Assembly (NCBI GenBank): GCA_947561585.1
Contig: CANNZV010000343.1
Location: 62,001 to 126,000 of the forward strand
Direction of reading: 5' to 3'
Length of the DNA stretch: 64,000 bases
Origin: Caprella mutica
Taxonomy: Eukaryota > Arthropoda > Malacostraca > Amphipoda > Caprellidae
Notes under the pieces: model-generated
Told to the model about the DNA's origin: nothing
What the model saw: the letters and a program-made list of their open reading frames with translations, nothing else
Database searches by the model: none
Shown: positions 21,567-34,100 of the stretch, in pieces
Layout: each line of letters starts with the position of its first letter
How positions within the stretch are numbered: the first letter of the stretch is position 1
Made by a program: the position numbers and the translations under genes

Positions 21567-22695
21567 CAACAAACATAGTCGTGTCAACTATATTTCTAAA
21601 CGATACCACGTGCTCTACACTTTAGATGAAGAAAAAAAGAAATAAATCGATCCCTCTGCATCGTTCAGATACATTTTTAGATTAACGATGCAACACTCAA
21701 ATAAATAAAAGAGATATATAAACGAAAGCGTTTTAGTAATGGAATAGACACCAAATGCGATATAAGAAACATATATATCTAAAAAGAAGTTATTTGGAAA
21801 CTGTTTCGATGGATTGTTGATACCATTATACTGTGTCAGAACACTTTCTAAATGACGCATAGAATCTTCATTTTTCATTTTTAAAATAATAACCAAAAAG
21901 AGACATCGCATCGTTTAGATACATGTTTAGATTAGAGATGCAACACTCAAAAAAAAGGAAACAAAAACGAAAGCGTTTTAGTAATGCAATAGACACCATA
22001 TCGATATCAAATACACACATACATCTAAATTACAAATATTTATTAACTGATACCGATATTTATATTGATAGCGATATTCATAATGATACCGATATTTATA
22101 TTGATATCGATATTTATATTGATACCGATATTTATATTGATACCGATATACAGTATTCAGTACTCTTTTTAAATGATGCAACGATAGTTCACTTATTGTT
22201 TCTAAATAGTAACGATACAGAAAATTCTGATCTTTCAAATACATTATAATTCGGTTGGAGATGCTACACTATTCTGATCATAAATGGAATGAAATTTTAA
22301 GTATCTATTCTAAAACGGAATTCCGTAATATAATATATTTCTAATCACTGATGTTGTTTCGATTCAATTAGGTAGATATCGGAATTGATCATAAATTAAA
22401 CGAAATTTTAGATATCTATTCTAAAACGGATTTCAATAATATAATAGATATATTTTTACTAGTGTTGTTTCGATATGCATTAAACGATTTCTGATTAGAA
22501 AATAAACGATGCGGACTAAAGTGAAGATTTTTGGACACTGATGGTAGAAACAAATTAGATTTCTAAACAGTCAAATAATTTAGATACATTCAGTTAGATA
22601 TCTAATTTAAGTGTATTTCATATCTATTACCGACATGCGCTACCAGCGCAACCAATTAGACACAACCCGATATCGAATCGACTAGGAAATGTTAG
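21567..22695. mobile_element. CCCAACAAACAT-ended TIR element
   Basis: The left end is CCCAACAAACAT and the right end ATGTTAGCTGGG (CCCAGCTAACAT on the minus strand). The interior repeats GATGCAACACTC-type words at about 21,687 and 21,940 and holds an 18-bp array (22,060-22,150). No transposase is seen. The target duplication is unclear. Confidence 0.55.
22055..22150. repeat. 18-bp array (about 5 copies)
   Basis: The unit is ATTGATACCGATATTTAT with single-base variants. Confidence 0.85.
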
Positions 22696-22724
22696 CTGGG
22701 ATATAGCCTGACCCGAATATTGCA

Positions 22725-23720
22725 ACGCTAACAAATAATTCCATCCGATATTATACTATACGATTGATATTGTAACGCTAATTCATAATTTCTGTTATCT
22801 TTTCACTGAGTAGCGTACCTCACGTTTCTATCACGCCAACACATAATTCCATTCAATAGTAGGCTAAACTATACAATGATATCGTCACGCTAATTTATAA
22901 TTTTTATTATCTTTCGACTAAGCAGCGTGTCGCACGCTTCTATCACGCCAACACATAATTAATTCAAAATTAAACTATGATATCGTCACGCTAATTCCTA
23001 TTTTCAGTTATTTTTCACTATTAGCGTACCGCACGTTTCTATCACGCTTGCACATAATTCCATCCAAAACTAAACTATACAACTAACATCTTCACGCTAA
23101 TTAATTTATGTTATCTTTTCACTAACTAGCATGCAGCACGTTTTTATCCCGCTAGCACATAATTCCGTTCAAAATCATATTATACAATTAATATCGTCAC
23201 GCTAATTTATATTTTAATTTCACTAACTATAGTGTACTTCCCATTAAAATTAATGGGTTATCAATAGTAAAAAAAAAAAAGAAATAATATTAATTAAAAA
23301 AATATAGGTATATATTTAAAGAATATATTTGAGTCAAAAAATTTGAGTCAAAATATTTGTCAAAAAATTTGAGTCAAAATATTTGTCAAAATATTTGAGT
23401 CAAAATACTTGAGTCAAAACATTTGAATAATTTCCGTTATATTTTCACTATGAAGCGTGGCGCACGTTTCTATCACGCCAACACATAATACCATTCAAAA
23501 TTAATTGATACAATTGATATTGTCAAGCAATTTTATAATTTCTGAAATTCCTTTTTTCCGCAATTTAGACAGTTGCGTGAGCGTACACCCCAATAAATTC
23601 CATAAAATTCCATTTTTCATGTTTTAGTCAACTTAGTTGCGTGGGCGTGCACGCAAATTCTTTTTTCCGGATTTTAGACAGTGGCGTGAGCGTGGACGCT
23701 CACGCTGATTATTAATTCAT
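22725..23720 (-). repeat. About 110-bp tandem units, right arm
   Basis: Reverse units with CACGTTTCTATCACGCCAAC and GATATCGTCACGCTAATT, a break at 23,230-23,440 holding a degenerate array of ATTTGAGTCAAAA, and finally the GTGCACGCTCACG-type terminal words (23,560-23,720) that mirror the left arm. Confidence 0.82.
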
Positions 23721-23750
23721 TTCCGTCTTTTAGATGCTGCCGTATTTTCT

Positions 23751-25117
23751 GGAGTTATTATGATGACTGATGAGATGAGGGTGTCAAATAGACGTGAGTT
23801 AGAGTGCCGTTGTAAATGGCCCTACTCTACTCTGCAAATATGATACTGAATTTTTCTAAGTTTCAGGAAAATGTATCAAAATTGCTTGAAGCTGAACCTC
23901 TGAAGCCATGACCATTTATCACTATCCCTATCTAACATTATTTTTTTTATTACAGAATGTGATAGCTAGAAGCCTAGAGCTGGCACCTGCTAGACTAGGT
24001 ACCTACCTATATTTTCATGAATTTTATTATTTTTCTGTGAACAGAAAGAGACATTTAAACACTTTACCATTTTCTATTCTGCAAAGCCTATCCATGAAGC
24101 CAAAAAATATAAGTCTTTGGAGATGTCTTTTAAGGGAAAAGTTGAAAACGTATCTTTGAAAGTTTTTGAAGAATATTTCCTATTTTTACATATAATTATT
24201 TTTGACATTTTGGGGAATTCAGTTCATTTTGGAGACAGATTTGAAAATCTTTTGAGACTAATTCTCCTCCAAATAAAATTTTCTATCTTTGAAACTGATT
24301 TCAGTGATATGAATTATGATGCACTTTGCAGACAGGCAGACTGGCCAGTTTCTTTCTGCAGAATGGATCAGTGGATGAAATATAAATAGACTAAGATAAC
24401 TGTATGGCTTAATGTTTAGCTAGTTATTTATGTAATTTTCTTTGCTTAAGCTTTCATTAATAATCTTATTATTATGTGTTAAGTGCCAGGTGTTAAGAAA
24501 ATATGGGTTGTTAATCATTTACCATGATGAACAACCCAGTCTGCAGAATATGCAATATTTTTAATATTTTCTGTTTGAGCAATCCAGTCAATCCCTAATT
24601 TCCTCCTATATTATAATATTTACATGTATTTTATGGGGAACAAAATTTTGGTAAATAAAGTGTTCAACTCAGGCTCTACCAGTCTCCAGATAAGGCTCTG
24701 ACTCAACAGGGCCCATATCTGGGTGCCATTTTTTCTTTTTAATTATATTAATTTTAGTGACACTGACCTGGTGTCAACAAGTGTGGAGAGTTAATGGAGA
24801 CCAATTTATTTCCTCCCAACAATGTCAACTCTTCTGCCATACTTGAAAATATGTTGAAATTCCATAAAATTAATTCTACATTTTTTCAGACAGTTAGAGA
24901 ACTTCTGGTTTCTGTACTTGGAATACAATTCGAACAGTTGCCGAGTTAGACTGAAAATAAACTTTAACTTTGATTTTTGTATCATGCGCAGTGAACTTAA
25001 TTTATTTATATCTAATGGTATTGAAAAGAAATACATAGTTCAAATATCACCTTAAATACCTCATTATTGTATGTAGTAGATCACACAAGCAAGTTTAATC
25101 TCTATTGGTCTGAAGTC
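23751..25117. repeat. Repeats upstream of WDR91
   Basis: Positions about 24,100-24,345 resemble 47,860-48,130 (TTTGAAAATCTTT, GATTTCA words). Positions about 24,533-24,665 are an inverted CAGACTG-type MITE beginning CCCAGTCTGCAGAATATG. The 83- and 90-codon frames at 23,908-24,389 fall within these repeats and are not called. The WDR91 promoter and 5' UTR should lie just before 25,118; I see no TATA box or other certain element. Confidence 0.55.
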
Positions 25118-28100
25118 ATGGCACACATCCAGCTAATAGACGATTTAGTTAAGGAGTATTTGCTGTTCCGAGGTTTCAATCAGACTCTACGAACCTTGGA
25201 CAATGACCTTAAAGTTGACAAAGATAAAGGATTTAGAGTAAGTATAGCTTTAATGATATTCTGTATACTGAACATTGATACTCACATATTAGCTATTGAT
25301 TTGCATATGATGATATAGCTAGTAGCTACTTAAAAAACCTTTTCTTTGTGATGAACTGAGTTTTTGAATATCTAGAACATTCATTTTGTTTTTAATTACC
25401 TACTAGTTGCTCCAAAAAACTACACACTATTATATTAAATCTATATTTGTATCTTGTGACACACATATCTGAACAATCACCTTACTCAGTTACTTTATTC
25501 CAATTTTTCTTTTCAGATTGACAGAATCACAGACCAAATATTAAGCCATATTCACACATATGATTTGATGGGCTTGAAAGATTTCTGGAATCATCTGGAC
25601 AAGAGACTCTTCATCAAACTTTATCCATCAATGAACCAACGTAAGTTGTTACTTTTCATGCACTCATCAGACCCATGTCTTACTGAGAGTGAAAATGTCC
25701 TAGGTAGTTATGAGTAATTGCTATATTCTAGTTATGAGTAATTGCTATATTCTAGTTATGAGTAATTGCTATATTCTAGTTAGGAGTTACAGCTATATTC
25801 TAGTTAGGAGTTACAGCTATATTCTAGTTAGGAGTTACAGCTATATTCTAGTTAGGAGTTACAGCTATATTCTAGTTAGGAGTTACAGCTATATTCTAGT
25901 TATGAGTTACAGCTATATTCTAGTTATGAGTTACAGCTATATTCTAGTTAGGAGTTACAGCTATATTCTAGTTAAGAGTTACAGCTATACCTTTATTCTT
26001 AAGATATCTTTTCTCTCTCCCAGATGTTAAGAAGCTGGAGACGAGTATCTTGAGACTGTACGTCATCAACACAATTCAAACCAACAAACAAGAAAAGCTG
26101 AATGATTTCTTTGAAAAGATGTCCCCAGATCTTCACTCGCAAGCTGAGTGGAAGGAGTGGTTTGGTGAGTAGGGCTTCATTTACAATAGCTGTATGGGTG
26201 CACTTATTAATAGGCTGGTAGCTATTTTAATATTCAAAACTATTTACAATCACTTCAGTCTCAAATTAATACTTATAGATATTATTATATTCTCTGTAAT
26301 ATCACATATGCATCTAGATGATTGAAGTTTTATAATATAGTTCTTTTTATAGAACTATCTTTTCAAATTATTTAGTTAACTACATTTGTTTAAAAGTCTT
26401 AGCTAAGTGATATTTTTGTAAAAAAAAAATAGTTTATCATAACTAGCTATCTCATTTGTTTATTAATGATTATGAATATTCATCTATCTTTTTCTGATGA
26501 TATCTAACATTATCACTTGTGTTTATAGATGAATAGTTAGCTGCAATTAAATAAGTACCATTACTTAATAATGCATTTCGTGATTTTAATTTGTATCAAA
26601 TGCTAAAGATTTGGTGTAGTTACATGTAGATATATGTACTATAATTATTGGCAATTATATCTTTTAGTCCTTAGTTTCAACTCATGACTAACACTAACTT
26701 CTCCTCAGCCTTACCCTATTTGAAGAATGCTGAAGAGAGTTCAACTTTCGCCATGTACTTCACCAGACAGTGGCAAGACACCCTCATGGTGTCACTCACC
26801 AACTTCCTATCTATAATATTTCAGGTGAGAAATGAACCTAAATGAAGGGAAGAAATGACAGGAAATGTTAATTTGATTGAAACTAATTTTATTCAGTCAT
26901 GATAGGTTATGGGTAGAGTGTTTCACATTCATTTAATTAATTGCTTTATAACAGATTTTATATCAAATGATAAGTAAAAGTGTATTTTTCTAAATAGTCA
27001 AATAACTGGATATGTTATTAATCATGGCTGTTTTTTTCCAATTGTTTGTTATCTCAGCTTCTAAACTACTTCTCAATTACAGTTAGTGTGACACTCCACA
27101 GCATGCTTTACTATTAAATGTTCCTTCACAATCTAATTGCTCTCTCTCAGAACATCCCATTGCCAACGCTCGCTCGTTACGAAGAGGAAAGTGCCTACAT
27201 CAGCAGTTTGCAAGAGGAGATGGAGCACCTCAACGTCAGACTGAATGCAGCTATCAATGTAGACTCCTCTCTCAACTCTAAAGACGACAGTCTCCTCTGT
27301 GACACTCTTAACTCCTCCCTGCCTGCTCCTCCTCCTCCTGCCCACCTCATGGATGACTTCTACAACATAGCACAGTAAGAGATGCTAGGGGCAAAACTGG
27401 TGTCCACTAAATAACATACATTAAAATGTCTAACTATAAACTGGAGAAAATAACTAACTCAAGCTACACTTTTTTGGCTAATTTAATTACTTTCATTCTT
27501 CTGTTTGTAGAATAGCTACTGTTTGGAAATTCTTGGCCAGAAACTATTGTAATTTGGATTTCTTCAACTTATTCTTAATTAGTAACATTGCAACAGGGTT
27601 TAGATTTTTGGTTATGTAGACTTGCTATCACCTAAATACTGTTAGTACTATTGGGTTATTGCTGCCACTGTTTCTCCTTAGTCCTTTGTATTTATTCTCT
27701 TTTGTGTCATAATATGGCTATGGTGAAAAAGCAGACGTTCTTAGTTTATCAGATATCTTTAGTAGATAGTTATTGAACTTTAAAAGATACCAAAGCTACT
27801 CGTACATTAGTTTTTGTTGAAACATTTTTACTTTCCCATAACTTAAATTAATTCTAAACTTATATATATGTGCCTTTTATATCCCATAATTGATATTTTA
27901 TTAAAATTTTATTTATTAAATCTTACTTTTCATTAACTTTTTGGCACTTTTGTAAAATATTTAACTTCTTTTCTAAAAAAATGTGATTGTGAAGATAAGT
28001 AATTCATTTAAACTTTGTTATATTTGCAAGAGAAATAACTCTACCTTTTCACAATAATTTTTATCAAAATGTTGATATAATTATTTTAATAGGTAGGGTA

Positions 28101-31100
28101 AGTTTTCGGACAAGTAGTAAAAAATATGATTAATGGTTATTTTACTTTTATATAAAGGTTTATTTATTATTGTAGGTATCCATGTTACCTGTCCTACAGG
28201 TAAGTTTTATTTTGAATAAATGAAAGTTAAATAATGATTAGTTATTAAATATTTTTTCTTGTTTCCGAAAATGTGGAACAAGTACTCTGAACTTACACTA
28301 ATAGAAACTTTCTAAGACTACAACTTTTTAACATTAATTTAAAATAAGTATAATTTAATTTAAAATAAATCAAGTTATATTTAAAATAAATCAAGTTATA
28401 TTTAAAATAAATCAAGTTATATTTAAAATAAATCAAGTTATATTTAAAATAAATCAAGTTATATTTAAAAGAGTTCAACTTTAATTTAAAAGAAATCAAC
28501 TTTAATTTTAAAGAGTTCAACTTTAATTTAAAAGAGTTCAAGTTTAATTTAAAAAAAAGGAAGTTTAATTTAAAATCAATTCTATTGGACCCTCGATATC
28601 ACACATAGGAAACTCTGCGCTAATATCATTATATTAGTAATGGGAGGGAATGAGATCATGAGAGTATACCAAAATCTTTCATTGTCCACCATAATCTTTC
28701 ATTGCCCACCATAATCTTTCATTGCCCACCATAATCTTTCATTGCCCACCATAATCTTTCATTGCCCACCATGATCTTTCATTGCCCACCATAATCTTTC
28801 ATTGCCCACCATGATCTTTCATTGCCCACCATGATCTTTCATTGCCCACCATAATCTTCCACTGCCCACCATAATCTTCCATTGCCCACCATAATCTTCC
28901 ATTGCCCACCATAATCTTTCATTGCCCACCATGATCTTTCATTGCCCACCATAATCTTTCATTGCCCACCATAATCTTCCACTGCCCACCATAATCTTCC
29001 ATTGCCCACCATAATCTTCCATTGCCCACCATAATCTTTCATTGCTCACTTCTCTCATTTCACTCACTTCTCTCATTTAAATTCTCTCATCTCATCTAAC
29101 TAAATGTAGCTACCTATCAAAACTGTAATTTATTGAATTTTACAAAAGTTAATTTTTCATTGCTTTGAGAATATGTTTCTAATTATAAGATTAGCAATAC
29201 TTTAATTAAAAACAGAGCAAGTAGTTAGATTGTCGTTGTAGTTAGGGTAAGTTTTTAATTATCAGTCAGTTGCTCATTTTCGGACACGTAAGAAAAAATA
29301 TATAATAATTAGCTAATATAAAAGTTGAATAATTACAATTATATATTTTTTCTCATGTGTCCGAAAATTGGGAACTGACCGATAATTAAGAACTCACCCT
29401 ACTGAGGTTTGGTTGAGGCTCTTAGTATTTTTTGTACCAATGCCAGAGTTTCGAGCGTTAACTCGGAGTCACAAGGTAGGACACTGAAGAACCTCTTTGG
29501 CTTTGGAGCAGCTGCACCTGCAGGCACTGAGAGGAGCAGGACTCAGACTGTCTCTAACACTCAGGTGAATTGTAGCAACTTTTAAGGGCCGTACACACGT
29601 AGGGTTTTTAAGTCTTTCCACCCGACTTTTTGCTAAGCTCCTCCTACTTTTTTCACGAGAATATAAGAATAAACGATATAATTATTATTTATTTCAGTTG
29701 GTATCCATCAACTGAAATGAATAATTATTATATTGTTTTTTTTATATTCTTGTGGAAAAAGTAGGAGGAGCTTAGCAAAAAGTCTGATGGAAAGAGTTAA
29801 AAAACGCTACGTGTGTATGTCCCTTAAGGCCTTTTTATTCAACAAAATTAGCTACAGCATGAAAAAATGCCCTATCTAAGTGTACATACAAAACACATAC
29901 GTCTATTCAGTTGTATCGTTTTTCATGCCCTATTTTTTTTATGTGGCATGAGAAAAATGCCTGTGTGAAAGGGGCCTAAAGTGATGACATCAAAAGTTAG
30001 TATTCTCACAAAATTTTAATAACCTGGTGCTGAAAATGTTGTTGGGCAATTTTAAAATGTGATATTTCCATAAATGCTGAATAAAAGTGTAAAATATTTC
30101 GGAATATATTTGAGAAGGTTTTTGATCATTCCTACAAAGTTTCATTCCACTTGTTCTGGCCTGAAATACATCCTCAGTCAGCTACAAGAAACTTCTGCCA
30201 CCTTTCAAGGCTTTCTTGAGGCATTTTTAGCCCATGCTTTCTCAAGGATACGCTTCAAAAGCAGTCATCTGCTTTCAAAAGAGACCTAACATGATAGTCT
30301 ATTGGGTACAGGTCATGTGGAGGGGAAAACAAACCTCCTTGCCGTAGAAATATGGAAAGTGGTCCTGACTCTATTTCTGGGTTTTCTTAACCGTGTGTGG
30401 CTTTTTTTTGGCTTCTTGAAGTGCAGGATTCAAAATCGTCTCAATGCACAAATTTGTGTTCACTATTGACCCTTTTTTTTAAGTATGAAAGGAGACAGAC
30501 TTCCATGTTCTCAATATTGTGTCGCACACTTAACGTTCTTATTGAGTCTGGAAGGTCTGCAGATTTTATCATCTCGGAGCTTTTCTTGTCCGCATGGTAT
30601 AATAGCTGAACGGTTATTACACATAGCTACTTGTATAAAAACTAAATCATTTTATTTAAAGAAATCTGAATTAGCTACAAGGCTTGTTATATTTTATTAC
30701 AGTAAAAACTTTAACACACTTAGGTATTTTAGTAGTCATTAAATTGAATGTTAAAGTTTGTCCAAAGGCTTTTTACGCCCCCTAAATTTGTCTTTTCTTA
30801 TTTTAAATGCAAAATGCAGTGTAATTTTATGGTCAAGTAGTTATGATATTTCAAATGAATGAGGATAATATAATTTTTAAAATAAGTTCATCGCATTGCC
30901 GGCCAGATTCTGAATTGGAATGTATTTTAAATCTACTTGTTAGTTTTTGATCAAAATGAACTCTGTAGCTGCAACCTATGTCCCTTTTAGTTGATTTATT
31001 TACTTTATTCTCTACTATCATCGTCATTGTTCAATTAATAACTTAGGCTCAATTGTTCTATTACACAAATATTGATGCAAGTGATAGTACATTATTGTAA

Positions 31101-34100
31101 TAGAAATATTCTTTAGCAGCATCATATTAGCTGAATAAAATGAGTTAGGATTTAAAAGCTTGTCCAGTGTCTGATATAAATGAATTGCAATAACCTTGTG
31201 AATGTTTAACACCATTGGTAATTAGATTAAGATCTAATAACTGAAGATAGGCTTACAAAATAACAATTATTGCATCAATAAAAATCAGTAGCTACAATAA
31301 TAATAGCTTATTGGTGTCATTGCTATATTTAGTTTATTGATAAACTGAATGAAAGAATAATACATCTTGCAATATTAAAGTTACTTCTCTTCAAATTGGT
31401 AGGGTGACGTTCCTTTGATTATGAATTGTCTTTTTTTTATTTTTTACCATGTTTATTATTTTTTAACCCTATTTGTAGTTTTAAAGGATAGTTCTAAGGT
31501 TATGCTTTTCATTTATGAAGCATCCATGACCATTGTCACCGACAGGTGGTTGCTAAGACTTTGTTCATGGAGCAGCCACTTTACTTTCTGACTGCTTCTT
31601 CAAGTCCCTTGTATCTATTTTCCCTCTGATGTCAGCGATAAGACCTTAAATTCTGAAGCAGACGTTAGACCCCCCTGATTAATATTTAAATTAGAGTATT
31701 TAAAAATATTTGAATTTAAATATTTCAGCCATTTCAATTTCTAAATTTCTGCCTCAGTCAGAATCGAGCCGTAGGACCTCTTCTCAAGCTCCTCCTGAAG
31801 ATAGGAGGAGATGCAGGTCCTCAAGCCTTGCCGCTAATGCCGGGTAAGTAAGCAATATGACAGGGAAGTTATGATTCAGAGGTTACACCCCTAATGAATT
31901 GATTAAGCAGTAGCTGTATAACTTTACAATCAATTGACTAGGCAGTAGCTCTATAAGATAATACTAATAATGTGTCCCTAATGAATTAATTGATCTCTAG
32001 TAGCTATTTATTTGATATTCACATCTTTATTCTTTTTGCAGTCATTCATCAACTCAGGAGAAGCAGACTGTTACCAAAATATCATCCAAGGAAAAGGCAC
32101 AGGTATGTTGTAGTTAGGTGATGATAGAAAGGAGAAAAGATTGAAATATTTCATACTATATTCAGGGTTATATGTGACTTTTTTTACGTTAATGAGACTT
32201 AATAATAATTTAAACCTAAATGATTACCTAATATATTTATCTAGTGTTATATCCATTTTGAATCTAGCTAAATTTTGGCTTAGTACTTACTAATATCTTG
32301 AGGCATCATTTTATTCAACTTTTTACTCCAACCCTCTCACATATCAGGACCACCAACCAGTGAAGAGATTGGTCGGGTCACGCAGATCCAGATCCCCTTG
32401 TCACATGGGCAGAGGCACCAAAAACTCTATCAGTGAACACTCTGCACCCTTTGCTATGCAGAATGAGGTAACTATAACTCTTAGTGTAGTGCTATGACTA
32501 ACAACTCTTAGACTGTGATTTCAATATTCAATTAGTTTGAACATTCTTTCTTTGAATACAATGGACGTATCAGTGTAACGAGTTAAATGAAATGTATCTA
32601 CATCAGTTTATTATATGATCGAAAATTTTAAACTGTCCAATAAATTTTAGCTCACGTCCTATGTATCTCATGAGTCTAATAAGTGTGTCTGAGGTGTTAC
32701 TGTTTCAGATGGTACTGAGGAGAGAGTCTGAGTCTGTAGCTGCCTGTGCCATCATCAGTCACAACTCTAGGATGGTGGCAACTGGTGATGTTAACAGCTC
32801 TGTCAATGTCTACACTAACACCTCCTCCAACAAGTAAGTGGTCCTATTAGGATAACATAATGGTAAGTATAGAATTGTGGTATTCTCTGAATGATCTGCT
32901 TTTGATTCAAAATTAAAAGTAGAGTTTTTTAATTTTTTCTCAATTATCTGCTCTTTAGTCAATAAAACGTGTTGTTGTTCAGGTGGCAGAGCACCCCATC
33001 AGGTGTGACTAGTGGCGCTAGAGGAAGTGTAGCTGCTCTTGCTTGGTTAGGAGAGGGGGACAGAGTTCTCTTCTCAGCCACACACTACGGACACATCTCT
33101 CTCTGGGACACGAGGGAGATGAGGAGCCTGTGGGATGGTGGGCCTGATACCATGGGTGCCCTCAGGGATAAGAAGTCAGTCTTTGAGTTAGATCTCAATG
33201 TTTTGATTATGTGGTTGAAGATTGTCATATGGTTGAACTAGACACTGTCCATTTATTTAATTAGAAATCGAAAAAATTCAAATATCTACCAAGAAAAATT
33301 TATGAAAAGTAAAAAGCAGTGAAATTGACTGTGTAGGTATCAGTGATACCAATTAAATAAATTATTATTCTATCATATTTTTATAGGACTGAAGATGCGA
33401 AACCGACCTTCATAACTTAGCCTCGCTATATATGAGAGTTTATTGATGGTAGCTAATGTTTCCCCAGACTGATGTGTGCTGCTGTCACTCCCTCCTCCTC
33501 CTCAGTTATCCTGAGTGTGGCCCACAGGGTGAGGTCTTCCCACCACTCTCCCTCCACCTCCTCCTCCCCCACCTCCGTCAGGCCTAACTCAGTGCTACTC
33601 TTTGATGTCAAGACTAAACTCATAGAGGTGCGATGGGAACACAGTCGTGCTCTTAAAGTGACGTGTGATCTTTGGAAAATTTACTATACTGATTAGCTAT
33701 AGGATCTTTTTAGAATTTTAGATATAGAATTGAAGAAATAGATATTGAATAAATAATAATAACTCTTTCCTCTCTTGCAGTCTACTTATAATTTACCAGC
33801 TGGTTGCAGTGTGAATAGTTGTGAAATCAACCACAATGGTAGTCTGGTTGTCTGTGCTTGCAGTGATGGTAGCTTGCGCATCATAGACCTGAGGTAAGAC
33901 TAATGACCTTGACCTTGACTTTAGATGAAACTCAGGTCCTTTTGATATCAGGTGAGAATCTTGACCTTGGGTGAGACTCATGACCTTGACCTTGGGTGAG
34001 ACTCCTGATCTTGACCTTAGGTGAAACTCATGACCTTGACCTTGGGTGAAACTCCTGATCTTGACCTTAGGTGAAACTCATGATCTTGACATTAGGTGAG

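Larger units (their letters stand above)
11060..23750. mobile_element. 12.6-kb composite foldback region of inverted tandem arrays
   Basis: The outer arms are inverted relative to each other. Left arm, 11,068-11,775: GTGCACGCTCACG-type words spaced by GAATTTCTTGGAGTGCA, followed by units of about 110 bp containing GGCGTGATAGAAACGTGCG and CGTGACGATATCAATTG. Right arm, about 22,725-23,720: the same in reverse complement, ending with GAGCGTGGACGCTCACG. Between them, further blocks of the 110-bp unit lie at 17,385-18,250 (forward) and 18,990-19,370 (reverse). The interior also holds duplicated blocks, SINE-like repeats, a GC-rich hairpin, a higher-order array and two inverted 15-bp arrays, listed separately. 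No gene is visible. The boundaries are approximate and no target duplication was found. Confidence 0.65.

Noticed and set aside
23908..24389. Two plus-strand frames just upstream of WDR91
   Set aside because: They lie in dispersed repeat sequence and show no homology, despite being near a gene start.
25710..26030. 106-codon frame reading through the intron 2 array into WDR91 exon 3
   Set aside because: It runs out of phase with the WDR91 frame, stops inside exon 3, and the acceptor at 26,021-26,023 is clear.
28664..29046. CRISPR-like array of 20-bp repeats
   Set aside because: Units are contiguous with no unique spacers, and the window is an animal nuclear genome with spliced genes.
30074..30742. 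Plus-strand frames of 70-85 codons in WDR91 intron 6
   Set aside because: The recognisable protein similarity is on the minus strand (transposase remnant); plus frames are shadows.
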